A stretch of 64,000 nt of DNA from JBAXTZ01 sp037129925 (GCA_037129925.1 JBAXTZ010000006.1:1-64000); one strand, 5' to 3'. Shown: positions 7,306 to 16,678, counted from the stretch's first letter. Numbers and translations: made by a program. Notes: a model not told the origin generated them from the letters alone.

Positions 7306-9054
7306 ATGATAATGAAAACTACTATTCCGCGGGCTGAGTATCCGCGTCCCCAGCAAGTCCGTAAGGACTGGTTGTGTATCAATGGCGAATGGGATTTTGC
7401 TTTTGACGACGATGAGCGTGGCTGGTTGGATGGCTGGTATCGAACAATGCCAGAGGATACTCGAAAAATCATTGTACCCTATCCGTTTCAATCCAGTTTA
7501 AGCTTGATTGACGACCAGTCGTTTCATGATATAGTCTGGTATTGGCGCGAAGTCGAAATACCGCCGTCATGGGATGGCAGCTATGTTGTTTTACATTTTG
7601 GCGCGGTTGATTACTATGCAAAAGTCTATATCAACGGTCATTTAGCCGGTGAACATACCGGCGGAAATACACCGTTTTCGGTGGACGTGTCTTCGTTTAT
7701 TGATGAGGACGGCTATATATTTATCGCTGTGTGCGCTGAAGATCCCTCAGAGGACCGGACGATTATGCGCGGCAAACAGTATTGGCACGAACAATCGGAA
7801 GGAATATTCTATACCTGCACAACCGGAATCTGGCAAACCGTGTGGTTAGAACCGCTCCAGGAGGCGCACATCGAAGACATCCGCTGGACGGCAAACATCG
7901 ATGAAAACAGCGTGCTACTGGAAGTAGAATTGAGCAATCATGCTGCTGGCGCAACATTGGAAATAATTGTCAAATACAATAACGACATAGTGGTCAAAGA
8001 TACTATCGCCGCCGACGGCCGGCTGTTACAGGCCACAGTTGATTTTGAGGAATTTGATACCCAGAACTGTCTTTGGTCGCCCGAACAAGCCAATCTATTT
8101 GACGCGGAAATTCGCTTGTATAGCGGCGGTTTGTTTACCGATGTTGTCTATAGCTATTTTGGCTTGCGCAAGTGGCACGCTGAGCAGGGAATAATTTTTT
8201 TGAACAATCAGCCCTATTTTCCCAAAATGGTGCTGGATCAGGGGTATTGGCCAACCGGGCTGCTAACCGCGCCTCGAGACAGCGATTACGCCAAAGACAT
8301 CGAACTGGCAAAATCCATGGGCTTTAACGGCGCCCGCAAACATCAAAAGGTTGAAGACCCGCGCTACTTGTATTGGGCGGACAAACTCGGTTTTATTGTT
8401 TGGGGTGAGATGGCCAACGCCCACGAATTTTCGGCTGATATGAGCCTCCATTTGATGTTTGAATGGGTAAACGTCATCAAACGCGATTATAACCATCCCT
8501 GTATCATGGCCTGGGTGCCACTCAACGAAAGCTGGGGCGTGCCGGAAATATCTGTTGACGAAGAACAGCAGAGTTTGTCGTTGTCGTTGTATATGATGAC
8601 TAAAACTATTGACTCCACTCGCTTCGTAATCGCTAATGACGGCTGGGAACATACCCGCTCCGACATTCTTGGCATTCATAATTATCATAACGCTGAAACT
8701 CTGATTAAGAGTTATCGAACCAGCCTGTGCGCGCTGCGTGCGAAACCAGCCGGATACAAAATGTACGCGCAGGGTTTTAAATATGACAAACAGCCGATAA
8801 TGCTTACCGAGTATGGCGGGATAGCATTTAACCGCGGTAGCATTGGTTGGGGCTATGACTCGGTAAATACCGCTACAGAATTCGTGGCGGCCTACCGCAG
8901 TCGCACTCAGGCGCTGTTTGACAGCCCGGTGGTCGCCGGATTCTGTTATACACAACTGTACGATGTTGAGCAGGAAATCAACGGCTTGCTGACCTATGAC
9001 CGTAAACCAAAGTGTGATCTGCGCAAGATTCGGAAAATCAACAACCGCGAATGA
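7306..9054 (+). CDS. Glycoside hydrolase family 2 protein
   Basis: 582-residue GH2 enzyme (beta-galactosidase, beta-glucuronidase or beta-mannosidase class). Order of domains: jelly-roll sugar-binding domain (from about residue 10, with ALDYYAKVYINGHLAGEH-like content near 105), immunoglobulin-like domain (about 185-280), then the catalytic barrel. The acid/base is predicted as E408 in PLNESWG and the nucleophile as E502 in LTEYGG, both standard GH2 positions. There is no signal peptide, so it acts in the cytoplasm on imported oligosaccharides. ATGs at 7306 and 7312 are both possible; neither has a strong ribosome site. The next gene follows after 16 bases. The substrate cannot be read from sequence; other mannoside enzymes in the window make a beta-mannoside plausible. 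Confidence 0.85.
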   Translation: MIMKTTIPRAEYPRPQQVRKDWLCINGEWDFAFDDDERGWLDGWYRTMPEDTRKIIVPYPFQSSLSLIDDQSFHDIVWYWREVEIPPSWDGSYVVLHFGAVDYYAKVYINGHLAGEHTGGNTPFSVDVSSFIDEDGYIFIAVCAEDPSEDRTIMRGKQYWHEQSEGIFYTCTTGIWQTVWLEPLQEAHIEDIRWTANIDENSVLLEVELSNHAAGATLEIIVKYNNDIVVKDTIAADGRLLQATVDFEEFDTQNCLWSPEQANLFDAEIRLYSGGLFTDVVYSYFGLRKWHAEQGIIFLNNQPYFPKMVLDQGYWPTGLLTAPRDSDYAKDIELAKSMGFNGARKHQKVEDPRYLYWADKLGFIVWGEMANAHEFSADMSLHLMFEWVNVIKRDYNHPCIMAWVPLNESWGVPEISVDEEQQSLSLSLYMMTKTIDSTRFVIANDGWEHTRSDILGIHNYHNAETLIKSYRTSLCALRAKPAGYKMYAQGFKYDKQPIMLTEYGGIAFNRGSIGWGYDSVNTATEFVAAYRSRTQALFDSPVVAGFCYTQLYDVEQEINGLLTYDRKPKCDLRKIRKINNRE

Positions 9055-9070
9055 GCGGACAGGGGAAATG

Positions 9071-11059
9071 ATGAAGATAGATCGTCAAGATTGTACCACG
9101 ATAATTCGGCTACTGGTTTGGTTAGTCCCGGCAGCGGCGCTAATTTGTTTGGGCCACGTTGTGCAAGGAATGGTCTATGCTATCGGCGGCATGAATATCA
9201 GCAGCATGGATTCGCTGCCGGGAATTCGAAATAAAGCAAAAGCGTTTTTTTTGGCTTTGGTTTTGATTTTGCTAATACTGGCGCTGATAACGCTGGCGGT
9301 GCCATTTCCCTGGACACAATTTTTGGTGCTGCCCGGTGTATGCTTTGTAATCGCTTTTATGTCGGTGGGCGGAGCTACTGGCGCGATGCTCGGGCAGTTG
9401 GGCTTGCTGTCGTTGCTTAATTGTTATCTGACGCTTACTGTATCACATTTGAATCTTCCCGCCTGGTTTACAATCGCGGGCTGGTTTTTTGCCGGCGCTT
9501 TTGTTACCGCATTGATATTTGTATTAAAGTCGCTGTTTCAGTCCGAACGAACCGTCTATACAGTGTTTTCTGAAACACTGGCGCTGTTGGCGGAGTTTTG
9601 CCGCAAAAAGATTGACTATTTAGATGGCGGCGGCATCGTCAATATGCATAGTATGTACGCTTTTATTAGAAAATTACGGTTAAGTCGGTTGGAAGTAGCC
9701 GGCTTTCTGGAGCATTCCAATGACCGGCAGCTGAAAATTGTGTTTGTCGGCTGCACTCGTTTGGCAGATCATCTTTCAGCGTTGTTCGTGGATAATAAGA
9801 GTATCTCAACCATGAAACAGGTTGATAAGGAATTTATTCGCAGCGCTTTATTAGTTGCCGAGCAGTTCTTTTTGCAGCAACGAAAAATATTTCTACTGAG
9901 TAAAACCGAGCTGGACGAAAACATTGTTGTCGACGATAATCTGGCGGTCGGCACTCTTGAATGTGAAGAGGCGCCCTGTCACGACGTTTTGGCGATGCGT
10001 GCCGCGTTAGCGGAGTTGACAAAAATTCGCAATGACTGGAATTCTGATCAAGCTGGTCCGGCAGTAAAAGCTCTGCGCGATCCGCTATTGTCGCAAATCA
10101 AGGCGAATTTCAACTGGCAATCGGAGATACTGCATTATGCAATAAAATTGGCGGTCACTGCGTTGCTGGCGTTGTCGGTCGGCTGGTTTTTGCATCTGGA
10201 CCGCTATTACTACATAATTATGATGGCGCTGTTGATGATCAAACCAACAGCATCCGGAACCTGGCAAATGTTTCGTTGGCGGCTGCTGTCGACGTTGATT
10301 GCGTTATTGGCGGTTTTCCTATTTTTGCAGATGCAGCCGCTACCTATTATCGCTAGCTTTGCAGTAATTTGCAGTCTCGGCGCTGCCCGAATTTACTTGC
10401 GCCGCAATTACTTGCTGTTCAATCTTTTTCTAACTTTTGCGATATCAACTTTTGCTTGCGCCTTTATGCAAACTGATGTCCAGTGGTTGACGAAGCTCAG
10501 GGTTGAAGATACTTTTATCGGAATGTTTTTGGCGTTAGTCGTTACCCTAGGGATTTTTCCGCGCTGGGAAATCATCTACATTAAGCGCGATCTTGCCAAT
10601 ACCTGGCGTGAACATGCGCAATTGATTGGCTTGTATCTGGAAAAGGGCGGGCTCGATGCCCGCGATCGCAAGCATTCCAAACATCAATTGGACAAAGTGT
10701 ATGATTCTTGGCGGCGGATGCTCGACGAACCTGCCGGGCATCGGCGTAATTATTCGAATTTTGCGAAAACTATTTATGCCACGGTAATGATCGACCGACT
10801 TACTTTTTCGCTGGCAGTGACCGATTATCGTCAAGGCGCTTCAAGCGCTGCCGTGCGGCTGTTTCTGGAAATAATAGCCAAGCGGTTGGAAGTTGCCGCG
10901 GCTATTGAAGCGGGCGAAACAATTGCGGCTGGTAATCAGATATTAAGAGAAACTACTATAGATAGTAGCACGCTAGGGGTAAATTGCAGCCAGTTGGATT
11001 ATTATAGCCAAACAATATGGTATAACATCTGCAAATACCGGCTACCGGTAGCTAACTAA
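9071..11059 (+). CDS. FUSC/aromatic-acid-exporter-like inner membrane protein
   Basis: About 662 residues with the two-block layout of the FUSC/ArAE family (AaeB, YccS): a hydrophobic block in roughly the first 170 residues, a long hydrophilic region, a second block (about 355-480, containing DRYYYIIMMALLMIKPTASG and LRRNYLLFNLFLTFAISTF), and a hydrophilic tail. Members are thought to export aromatic carboxylic acids or similar compounds. The conserved core of the second block supports the family; substrate is unknown. AGGGG at 9061-9065 favours the ATG at 9071 over the adjacent one at 9068. It lies between the GH2 gene and selB with short gaps. Confidence 0.7.
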   Translation: MKIDRQDCTTIIRLLVWLVPAAALICLGHVVQGMVYAIGGMNISSMDSLPGIRNKAKAFFLALVLILLILALITLAVPFPWTQFLVLPGVCFVIAFMSVGGATGAMLGQLGLLSLLNCYLTLTVSHLNLPAWFTIAGWFFAGAFVTALIFVLKSLFQSERTVYTVFSETLALLAEFCRKKIDYLDGGGIVNMHSMYAFIRKLRLSRLEVAGFLEHSNDRQLKIVFVGCTRLADHLSALFVDNKSISTMKQVDKEFIRSALLVAEQFFLQQRKIFLLSKTELDENIVVDDNLAVGTLECEEAPCHDVLAMRAALAELTKIRNDWNSDQAGPAVKALRDPLLSQIKANFNWQSEILHYAIKLAVTALLALSVGWFLHLDRYYYIIMMALLMIKPTASGTWQMFRWRLLSTLIALLAVFLFLQMQPLPIIASFAVICSLGAARIYLRRNYLLFNLFLTFAISTFACAFMQTDVQWLTKLRVEDTFIGMFLALVVTLGIFPRWEIIYIKRDLANTWREHAQLIGLYLEKGGLDARDRKHSKHQLDKVYDSWRRMLDEPAGHRRNYSNFAKTIYATVMIDRLTFSLAVTDYRQGASSAAVRLFLEIIAKRLEVAAAIEAGETIAAGNQILRETTIDSSTLGVNCSQLDYYSQTIWYNICKYRLPVAN

Positions 11060-11072
11060 ACCGGAGGGGCAA

Positions 11073-12371
11073 GTGATTATCACAACCTGCGGACATATTG
11101 ACCATGGCAAAACCACTTTAGTGGAAGCGTTGACCGGAACTAATACCGACCGGTTGCCGGAAGAAAAACGCCGGGGCATGACTATCGAATTGGGCTACGC
11201 CCGTTGGAAAATCACTGACACATTGGCTGCTTGTTTCGTCGATGTGCCGGGTCACGAAAAATTACTGCGCAATATGCTTGCCGGGTGCATTGGCGCTGAT
11301 GTTGCAATGTTGATTATCGACATCAACGAGGGAATAAAACCGCAGACGCTGGAGCACCTGCTGGTTATGGATTTGCTCAATATTCCCGGTATGGTGGTGT
11401 TTACAAAATGTGCCAATATCAGCGAAACTACAATAATGGAGCGAACAAAACAATTAACAGCAGCGGCGCGCGGAACGGTTTTTGAACCGGCACCGTTATT
11501 TTTTGTGGATAGCTTGAGCGGATTGGGGTTGGAACAACTGCGGGCAGGAGTGGAAAACATCGCGGTAGCGCTTCCGGAAAAAAATCTTCGCTCGCCCGTC
11601 CGGCTGTGGATTGACAGGGTGTTTACCAAACAGGGTATCGGCACGATAGTTACCGGCAGTCTGTTGTCCGGGACCGTCGCGATTGGCGACAGTTTGCTGC
11701 TCTTACCGCAAAATGAACGGATCCGGGTGCGGGCAATCCAGGTGTTCAATGAAACGGTCATTACGGCAGTTGCCGGAAACCGGGTGGCAATAAACATTGC
11801 CGGTATGGCCCGGTCAATCGCTCAACGCCAATCGCTTTTGGCAAGTGCCGGCCATGCTTATAGTAATAATCAATGTGAAATACAGCCATTTGCCGGAATT
11901 GCCGCCGGAAAGGTGCGTGCCTATTTCGGCACGGTAGAACTTCAAGGACGAATTAAGCGGTTTAAAACCAAAGCGGCGGTACAGTGGTTGTTGGTCAGCG
12001 ACTGCGACTTCCCCGTCGCGGCTGACGAGAAAATTGTCTTCCGCGCCATAAACACCCGGCAGATATTAGGTATATCGAAAGTAATATTGCCGATGGCAAC
12101 AAAGTGCCAGCTGAAAAATTCGTCAGCCGCAAAAGAAAAGCCGACGGAATTATCCATCGGCGGTCTACTGTATAGTTATCAGCAATTAGAAGAATATCGG
12201 ATAATTTTGCGCAATCATTTCGCTGACCAGCCGACAATAACACTGGCCCAGTTTCGCGATATCGCTAAGATTAACCGCGAGCAGGCCAAGAATATTCTCG
12301 AGCATTTTGACACCCAAAAGCTGACGCTACGCCTGGCAAATGCTCGAATACCCGGTGTTAAGTTCCGATAA
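11073..12371 (+). CDS. selB: SelB-type selenocysteine elongation factor, unusually short
   Basis: Translation GTPase that delivers selenocysteyl-tRNA to UGA codons. It has the SelB-specific G domain start (GHIDHGKTTLVEALTG, then DRLPEEKRRGMTIELG), DVPGHEKLLRNMLAG, and the two beta-barrel domains (LWIDRVFTKQGIGTIVTGSL marks the second domain). At 432 residues it is about 200 shorter than typical SelB (about 620). After domain III (ending near 350) there is apparently only one winged-helix-like segment (about 365-432, with TLAQFRDIAKINREQAKNIL), which resembles the last SelB winged helix. The start is GTG with GGAGGGG at 11062-11068. No selA, tRNA-Sec or SelD gene is in the window. It ends 17 bases from the convergent transporter gene. 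It could be a SelB paralogue with another role. Confidence 0.8.
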   Translation: MIITTCGHIDHGKTTLVEALTGTNTDRLPEEKRRGMTIELGYARWKITDTLAACFVDVPGHEKLLRNMLAGCIGADVAMLIIDINEGIKPQTLEHLLVMDLLNIPGMVVFTKCANISETTIMERTKQLTAAARGTVFEPAPLFFVDSLSGLGLEQLRAGVENIAVALPEKNLRSPVRLWIDRVFTKQGIGTIVTGSLLSGTVAIGDSLLLLPQNERIRVRAIQVFNETVITAVAGNRVAINIAGMARSIAQRQSLLASAGHAYSNNQCEIQPFAGIAAGKVRAYFGTVELQGRIKRFKTKAAVQWLLVSDCDFPVAADEKIVFRAINTRQILGISKVILPMATKCQLKNSSAAKEKPTELSIGGLLYSYQQLEEYRIILRNHFADQPTITLAQFRDIAKINREQAKNILEHFDTQKLTLRLANARIPGVKFR

Positions 12372-12388
12372 CCTACCAGTTGCAAGAT

Positions 12389-14620
12389 TTACTTTGCAAA
12401 TCGTTGTTCCAACGCCGACAACACTGACCAGCGCGGTACTGTTTGTTCCAAACCGATGCCGGAAACCCAATAGTGGTAGCTGTCGGCGATATAGCCGTTG
12501 ATTTTTTTACCTTCAATCCATTGATTGACAAACTCACGCCAGTTTTCGGCGTTGATATTTGGCGGTAACGGAAAGGCACCGGGGAATTCATTGCTATTAT
12601 CAGGAGCTGTCATTATTGAAAATTGCGGATGCAATATCCGCTGAGAATAACCCTCCTCGGCGCTGATTAACAACAAATCGGCACTCCTTTTGGTAAAAAA
12701 TTCGGATTTGTGTTCCAGGATAACGGTTTTGTGATTTGGGAACAGGTGTTGGATGGGTTTTACCAAGGCGCTACCGGACGAAACGGCAATCGTAATATTT
12801 TGGTCGGCGACCACCCGCTCCAAGGTCCTATTCCAATCAGGAAAATCAGATTTTTTATCGCTTGGTGCCATTAGCGCGGGGTGCAAAGTAATATAAGGTA
12901 TCGACATTTTGAATTCTTCCAAACGGGACTCGCTAATCGCAATGCCGCCAACGACTATGTCCAAGACGCCGTTGTTAATGGTTGTCAAATCTTTTTTTTC
13001 CAAGGGAAAAAACACAATTTTTTTGCAGTCCACCGCTTCAGCAAGGTTGTACATCAGGCTTATATCCATACCAACTAATTTATTGGTGGTGTTTTCAAAA
13101 CTAAAAGGAATGTTGGTCATGTAACCGACTCGTAGTTCACTGCCACTAATAATCTGTTTGAGCCAGTCAGCGGTTGAAGACCGCGGTGGATAACGCTTTA
13201 ATGCCGCAGTGCTTCGCTCAACAACTGTTTGCGTGTTAGCATAGCGTTCACGGTCGATCGGCATAAAGTCGGCTGCCAAAATCCCGGCGGTTTTGGAGTC
13301 GCTGTTATTAATCAGCTGGGTGAAGCCAAAATATATGGCGCCGCCGCAGACCAGTGAAATGATAATCGCCAATGGTGCATACATGAATAATTTTGCCGGA
13401 CGAAACCGCCATTCGCGATTGAGCGCCGCGCACCACATCAACACGATGACCACGATGAACATCGTATTGTTAGCGTTGTTGAAAAACACTAATACGTTGG
13501 AAGTGATAAAGAAAATATTGAAAGCTTGCGCGGGAATATTGGCAAGCTCTAACAAGAATGGCACTACCAAAACATTGGAACCAAACAGACAGGGAATACC
13601 GACGAGAAATAACATCAGCTGATTTGCGAAGGTTATGGTAACATCAAAAAACCAGCCGCCAAACATTACAAAAAATATGACCAGAAATTTATAACTTGAT
13701 GGTACGATAAATGCCAGCGGTACAAATACATCGATATGTTTGCGGCGTTCTTCGATTGTGTCAGGAGAATCATTATTTTTTTCGGCAATTTCTTTGTCAA
13801 GGGCGTACAAGCCCTCATAGGCGAGCGGCAGTGACATAAATGAATTGCCCGAGGCAAAAGACAACAGTAGCGCAGGAGAAGCTGCGCGGATAATCTGCGC
13901 GTAGGTCAGCCGGGTGAAAATAATCGCCATTGCCGGCAAAATCAACAAGGTGAAAATAACGTTGTAGGCCATCGACGCGGTAATATATAGCAGTACTTCC
14001 TGAGCGCCGCCCGGCGAGGATACGCCAAAAGTAAACGCGGCGATTAACATTAATCCGAGCGGCATTATTTTCATGATGTAGTTATTGCAGAGTTTAAGCG
14101 ACACGACTATTTTATCCAAAAAATTTAGCGTTTGCATTTTATCTTTGGCATTTATCAATGACGCGCCCATTAAGATACAGAACAACACAACTGCCGGAAT
14201 ATAACCTTCAGACAGCGAGTGGAACGGGTTAGCCGGAATAAAGACATCGACCAGGTTAATGGCGGCGCCGTCACTATTCATGTGTGGCACGAAAAATGTC
14301 ACCCGGTCGATATCCGGAAAACAATACGGTAAAAACCAGGCGAAAATTGCGCTGACCAGCCAGAGTAGCAATAAAATCCAGCCGCAATATTTGGCGGCTT
14401 CTTTGGCGGTTTTGTTGCTAAGTGAGCCAATGGAGCGGATTAGCGAAAAAAACAGATAGGGAATAATAGTGATTTGCAACGCGCCGACAAAAGCTGAATT
14501 GACAAATTCCAGCGCCTTGCAGCGTTCGCCAAAGAAAATGCCGATTGCTGCGCCGAGCAAGATCGACAAAATAATTTTTTTATTCATGGACAGCGCTTGA
14601 TAGCGGTTGATTATTGCCAT
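12389..14620 (-). CDS. Dicarboxylate/amino acid:cation symporter (SLC1/DAACS family) fused to a solute-binding domain
   Basis: 743-residue chimera. Residues 1 to about 420 are a GltP/DctA-like symporter: the opening helix (KIILSILLGAAIGIFFGE), AFVGALQITIIPYLFFSLI, helical-hairpin serine/glycine segments (LLSFASGNSFMSLPLAYE) and eight membrane segments. An additional helix (APLAIIISLVCGGAIYFGF, near 450) leads to a type-3 extracellular solute-binding domain (about 493-743): ELRVGYMTNIPFSFENT, LVGMDISLMYNLAEA, DIVVGGIAISESRLEEFKMS with the expected ligand arginine. The extra helix should place this domain outside the inner membrane. The ATG at 14620 has GGAGAT (14627-14632) six bases away; upstream in-frame starts lack one. 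The canonical SLC1 asparagine-rich motif (NMDGT) is altered to a divergent sequence, so the substrate may be unusual. See findings. Confidence 0.87.
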   Translation of the reverse strand: MAIINRYQALSMNKKIILSILLGAAIGIFFGERCKALEFVNSAFVGALQITIIPYLFFSLIRSIGSLSNKTAKEAAKYCGWILLLLWLVSAIFAWFLPYCFPDIDRVTFFVPHMNSDGAAINLVDVFIPANPFHSLSEGYIPAVVLFCILMGASLINAKDKMQTLNFLDKIVVSLKLCNNYIMKIMPLGLMLIAAFTFGVSSPGGAQEVLLYITASMAYNVIFTLLILPAMAIIFTRLTYAQIIRAASPALLLSFASGNSFMSLPLAYEGLYALDKEIAEKNNDSPDTIEERRKHIDVFVPLAFIVPSSYKFLVIFFVMFGGWFFDVTITFANQLMLFLVGIPCLFGSNVLVVPFLLELANIPAQAFNIFFITSNVLVFFNNANNTMFIVVIVLMWCAALNREWRFRPAKLFMYAPLAIIISLVCGGAIYFGFTQLINNSDSKTAGILAADFMPIDRERYANTQTVVERSTAALKRYPPRSSTADWLKQIISGSELRVGYMTNIPFSFENTTNKLVGMDISLMYNLAEAVDCKKIVFFPLEKKDLTTINNGVLDIVVGGIAISESRLEEFKMSIPYITLHPALMAPSDKKSDFPDWNRTLERVVADQNITIAVSSGSALVKPIQHLFPNHKTVILEHKSEFFTKRSADLLLISAEEGYSQRILHPQFSIMTAPDNSNEFPGAFPLPPNINAENWREFVNQWIEGKKINGYIADSYHYWVSGIGLEQTVPRWSVLSALEQRFAK

Positions 14621-14648
14621 AATATTATCTCCGAAAATAGTTTTTCTC

Positions 14649-14657
14649 ATTATAACA
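14649..14657 (-). promoter_or_regulatory. Putative promoter of the fused symporter gene
   Basis: Read on the minus strand, TGTTATAAT is a perfect extended -10 element, 29 bases before the ATG at 14620. The -35 region is weak. Confidence 0.5.
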
Positions 14658-14716
14658 TAGCGTTGATGATACATAAATAATATCCGGCTAATTGCTATTT
14701 CCAGCAGGCGAAAATC

Positions 14717-14725
14717 TGCTATAAT
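14717..14725 (+). promoter_or_regulatory. Putative promoter of metA
   Basis: TGCTATAAT is a perfect extended -10 element about 30 bases upstream of the metA start. A small inverted repeat AGCAG...CTGCT (14703-14707 with 14716-14720) overlaps it and could be an operator. I see no S-box or T-box leader. Confidence 0.5.
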
Positions 14726-14755
14726 AAACAAAATAATTGTTTGTGAGGTTATGTT

Positions 14756-15673
14756 GTGCCAATAAATATTCCCAACGATTTACCGGCAAGTGATATTCTT
14801 AATAACGAGAACATCTTTGTAATGAATGAAGAACGCGCCGCGCGTCAGGATATCCGGCCACTGCGGATCGCGTTGCTCAATCTGATGCCAACCAAAATTG
14901 CCACCGAAACGCAAATATTGCGGCTGATCGGCAACTCGCCATTGCAGGTCGATGTCGATTTGCTGCATACTGCCAGTCATCAGTCAGTAAATACGCCTAA
15001 CGAGCATTTATATAAATTTTATAACACTTTTTCAGAAATCAAGCATAATCGCTATGACGGGTTGATAATTACCGGTGCGCCGGTAGAAAACTTGGAGTTT
15101 GCCGACGTTGATTACTGGCCGGAGCTAGTAGAAATAATGGAGTGGAGTAAACATAATGTTTTTTCCACCTTGCATATTTGCTGGGGGGCGCAAGCCGGTT
15201 TGTTTTATCATTATGGTATTCCGAAATACCCGCTTTCTGAGAAAATGTTCGGCGTGTTTTGGCATAAAGTGAAAATCAACAATCGCAAGTTACTGCGGGG
15301 CTTTGACGAAGAGTTTCTCGCGCCGCATTCGCGGCATACCGAGATTAGAGCCGACGACATTGGCAAAATAGCCGAATTGGAAATTTTGGCGGATTCAGAT
15401 GTTGCCGGAATATATTTAGTAAAAGCCGAAGGTGGACGACAGGTTTTTGTAACCGGACACTCAGAATACGATAAGGGTACACTCAAAGCTGAGTACGACC
15501 GCGACGTGGCAAAAAACTTACCGATCAATATTCCCAGCAATTATTACCCAGATAACGATCCAACACGTGAGCCACGGGTGCGCTGGCGCAGTCACGCCAA
15601 TTTGCTATTCGCCAATTGGCTGAATTATTATGTCTATCAAGAGACACCATATGATTTAGGGGAGTTGGAGTAA
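14756..15673 (+). CDS. metA: Homoserine O-acyltransferase MetA (predicted O-acetyltransferase)
   Basis: First enzyme of methionine synthesis from homoserine, cytoplasmic. The 305-residue length and all key positions match the family exactly: catalytic C142 in LHICWGAQAG, and H235 and E237 in TGHSEYD. Residue 111 is glutamate (TGAPVE). In MetA proteins, Glu111 is associated with acetyl-CoA use and Gly111 (E. coli) with succinyl-CoA use, so this enzyme is predicted to make O-acetylhomoserine. The start is GTG with GAGG at 14745-14748; the N terminus MPINIPNDLPA fits the family. It has its own putative promoter divergent from the fused symporter. Confidence 0.95.
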   Translation: MPINIPNDLPASDILNNENIFVMNEERAARQDIRPLRIALLNLMPTKIATETQILRLIGNSPLQVDVDLLHTASHQSVNTPNEHLYKFYNTFSEIKHNRYDGLIITGAPVENLEFADVDYWPELVEIMEWSKHNVFSTLHICWGAQAGLFYHYGIPKYPLSEKMFGVFWHKVKINNRKLLRGFDEEFLAPHSRHTEIRADDIGKIAELEILADSDVAGIYLVKAEGGRQVFVTGHSEYDKGTLKAEYDRDVAKNLPINIPSNYYPDNDPTREPRVRWRSHANLLFANWLNYYVYQETPYDLGELE

Positions 15674-15711
15674 TTTTTGGTGGATAATAAATTTTGAAGT
15701 TTTTTACTATT

Positions 15712-15740
15712 TTGACCATTCGGATAGTATAATATATATA
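15712..15740 (+). promoter_or_regulatory. Putative sigma-A promoter of the HD-hydrolase operon
   Basis: TTGACC (15712-15717), a 17-base spacer and TATATA (15735-15740), about 80 bases before the ATG at 15821. Overlapping TATAAT hexamers lie nearby. Confidence 0.5.
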
Positions 15741-15820
15741 TAATTTAGTGAAAAGCTATAGTTTTACACACTGCTTAGTAACAATTTATAACAATACCTG
15801 TTTTTCTTGGAAGGGACATT

Positions 15821-16678
15821 ATGAAAAAAGTCACGCCGCAATATTTGTCGAGGTTTTTGGGTATTCCTGCAAATCAAAGAATTCATGATGAATTCTTATC
15901 GCAGATTGCCGATCCACTGTGGCGAAAATTAATAAAAACGTTGCATACCTGTCCAAAACCGATTACAACGTATAAATTTGAAACCACTCATTCATTGCCG
16001 TTTTCGATGGCAATCGGAGCGGCAGCTCATCATATGCATTACGGTGGTTTGGCGGTGCATACTTTGCAAAACTTGGAGTACGCCGAGGCTTTGGCAGCTG
16101 TTTACTTAAAAAAAGGCTTAACCATTGACAAGTCGTTGTTGTACGCAACGATTATTTTGCATGATTCAATGAAGCGATTTGTTTTTGGTTTTGACGCTGA
16201 ATATAATCTAACCCGCAACGAAGACCGCTTTATCGCCGAATCCGATGATCATCACTCCTGGGTACTTCGGGAAATGGCAGCGCTTGAAGCTGAAGAATAT
16301 TTAATTAAATCGGTAGCGGCGGTGCATGGGATTGATGCAGTGAATATTGGCGGGGTTGAGAGTTTTAAATTGGTAAATCATTATTTGGGAATTGCTGACA
16401 TCGGGTTACGTTATACCATTGAGGATGTCCGTCCCGAACATGTGATTGCTTTTTTGGCTGATACTGATTGGCATTGGAGCGGTATCGCGCAAATGCGTTC
16501 AGCGCAAATGGCGGCGCGCTTGACTTCGATTTTCAATGTTTCTACCAAAAAACTTCACGTTATGATCGGCTCGATGTTCACTTTCGAGGCTGTCGGTCGG
16601 CTTATTGAAACCCAAGGTATGGAAGTGGCCTGTAAATTTTACGAAGTTGCGTTGAGGAGGACTATCGAAAGCAAATGA
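15821..16678 (+). CDS. HD-domain metal-dependent phosphohydrolase-like protein
   Basis: 285 residues. Histidine clusters HHMHYGGLAVHT (about 67-78) and LHD (ILHDSMK, about 112-118), followed by further histidines in DDHHSW and VAAVHG, fit an HD-superfamily hydrolase resembling the YhaM/KH-HD group (GGLxxHT then HDxxK). The substrate, probably a nucleotide or RNA end, is unknown. GAAGGGA upstream of the ATG sets the start. The next gene begins inside its last codons (ATGA overlap), so it is cotranscribed with the flavodoxin-ferredoxin gene and the ABC exporter. Confidence 0.6.
   Translation: MKKVTPQYLSRFLGIPANQRIHDEFLSQIADPLWRKLIKTLHTCPKPITTYKFETTHSLPFSMAIGAAAHHMHYGGLAVHTLQNLEYAEALAAVYLKKGLTIDKSLLYATIILHDSMKRFVFGFDAEYNLTRNEDRFIAESDDHHSWVLREMAALEAEEYLIKSVAAVHGIDAVNIGGVESFKLVNHYLGIADIGLRYTIEDVRPEHVIAFLADTDWHWSGIAQMRSAQMAARLTSIFNVSTKKLHVMIGSMFTFEAVGRLIETQGMEVACKFYEVALRRTIESK

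Noticed and set aside
8263..8955. 230-codon minus-strand frame inside the GH2 gene
   Set aside because: It mirrors the codon structure of the GH2 catalytic domain and has no start signal or family similarity.
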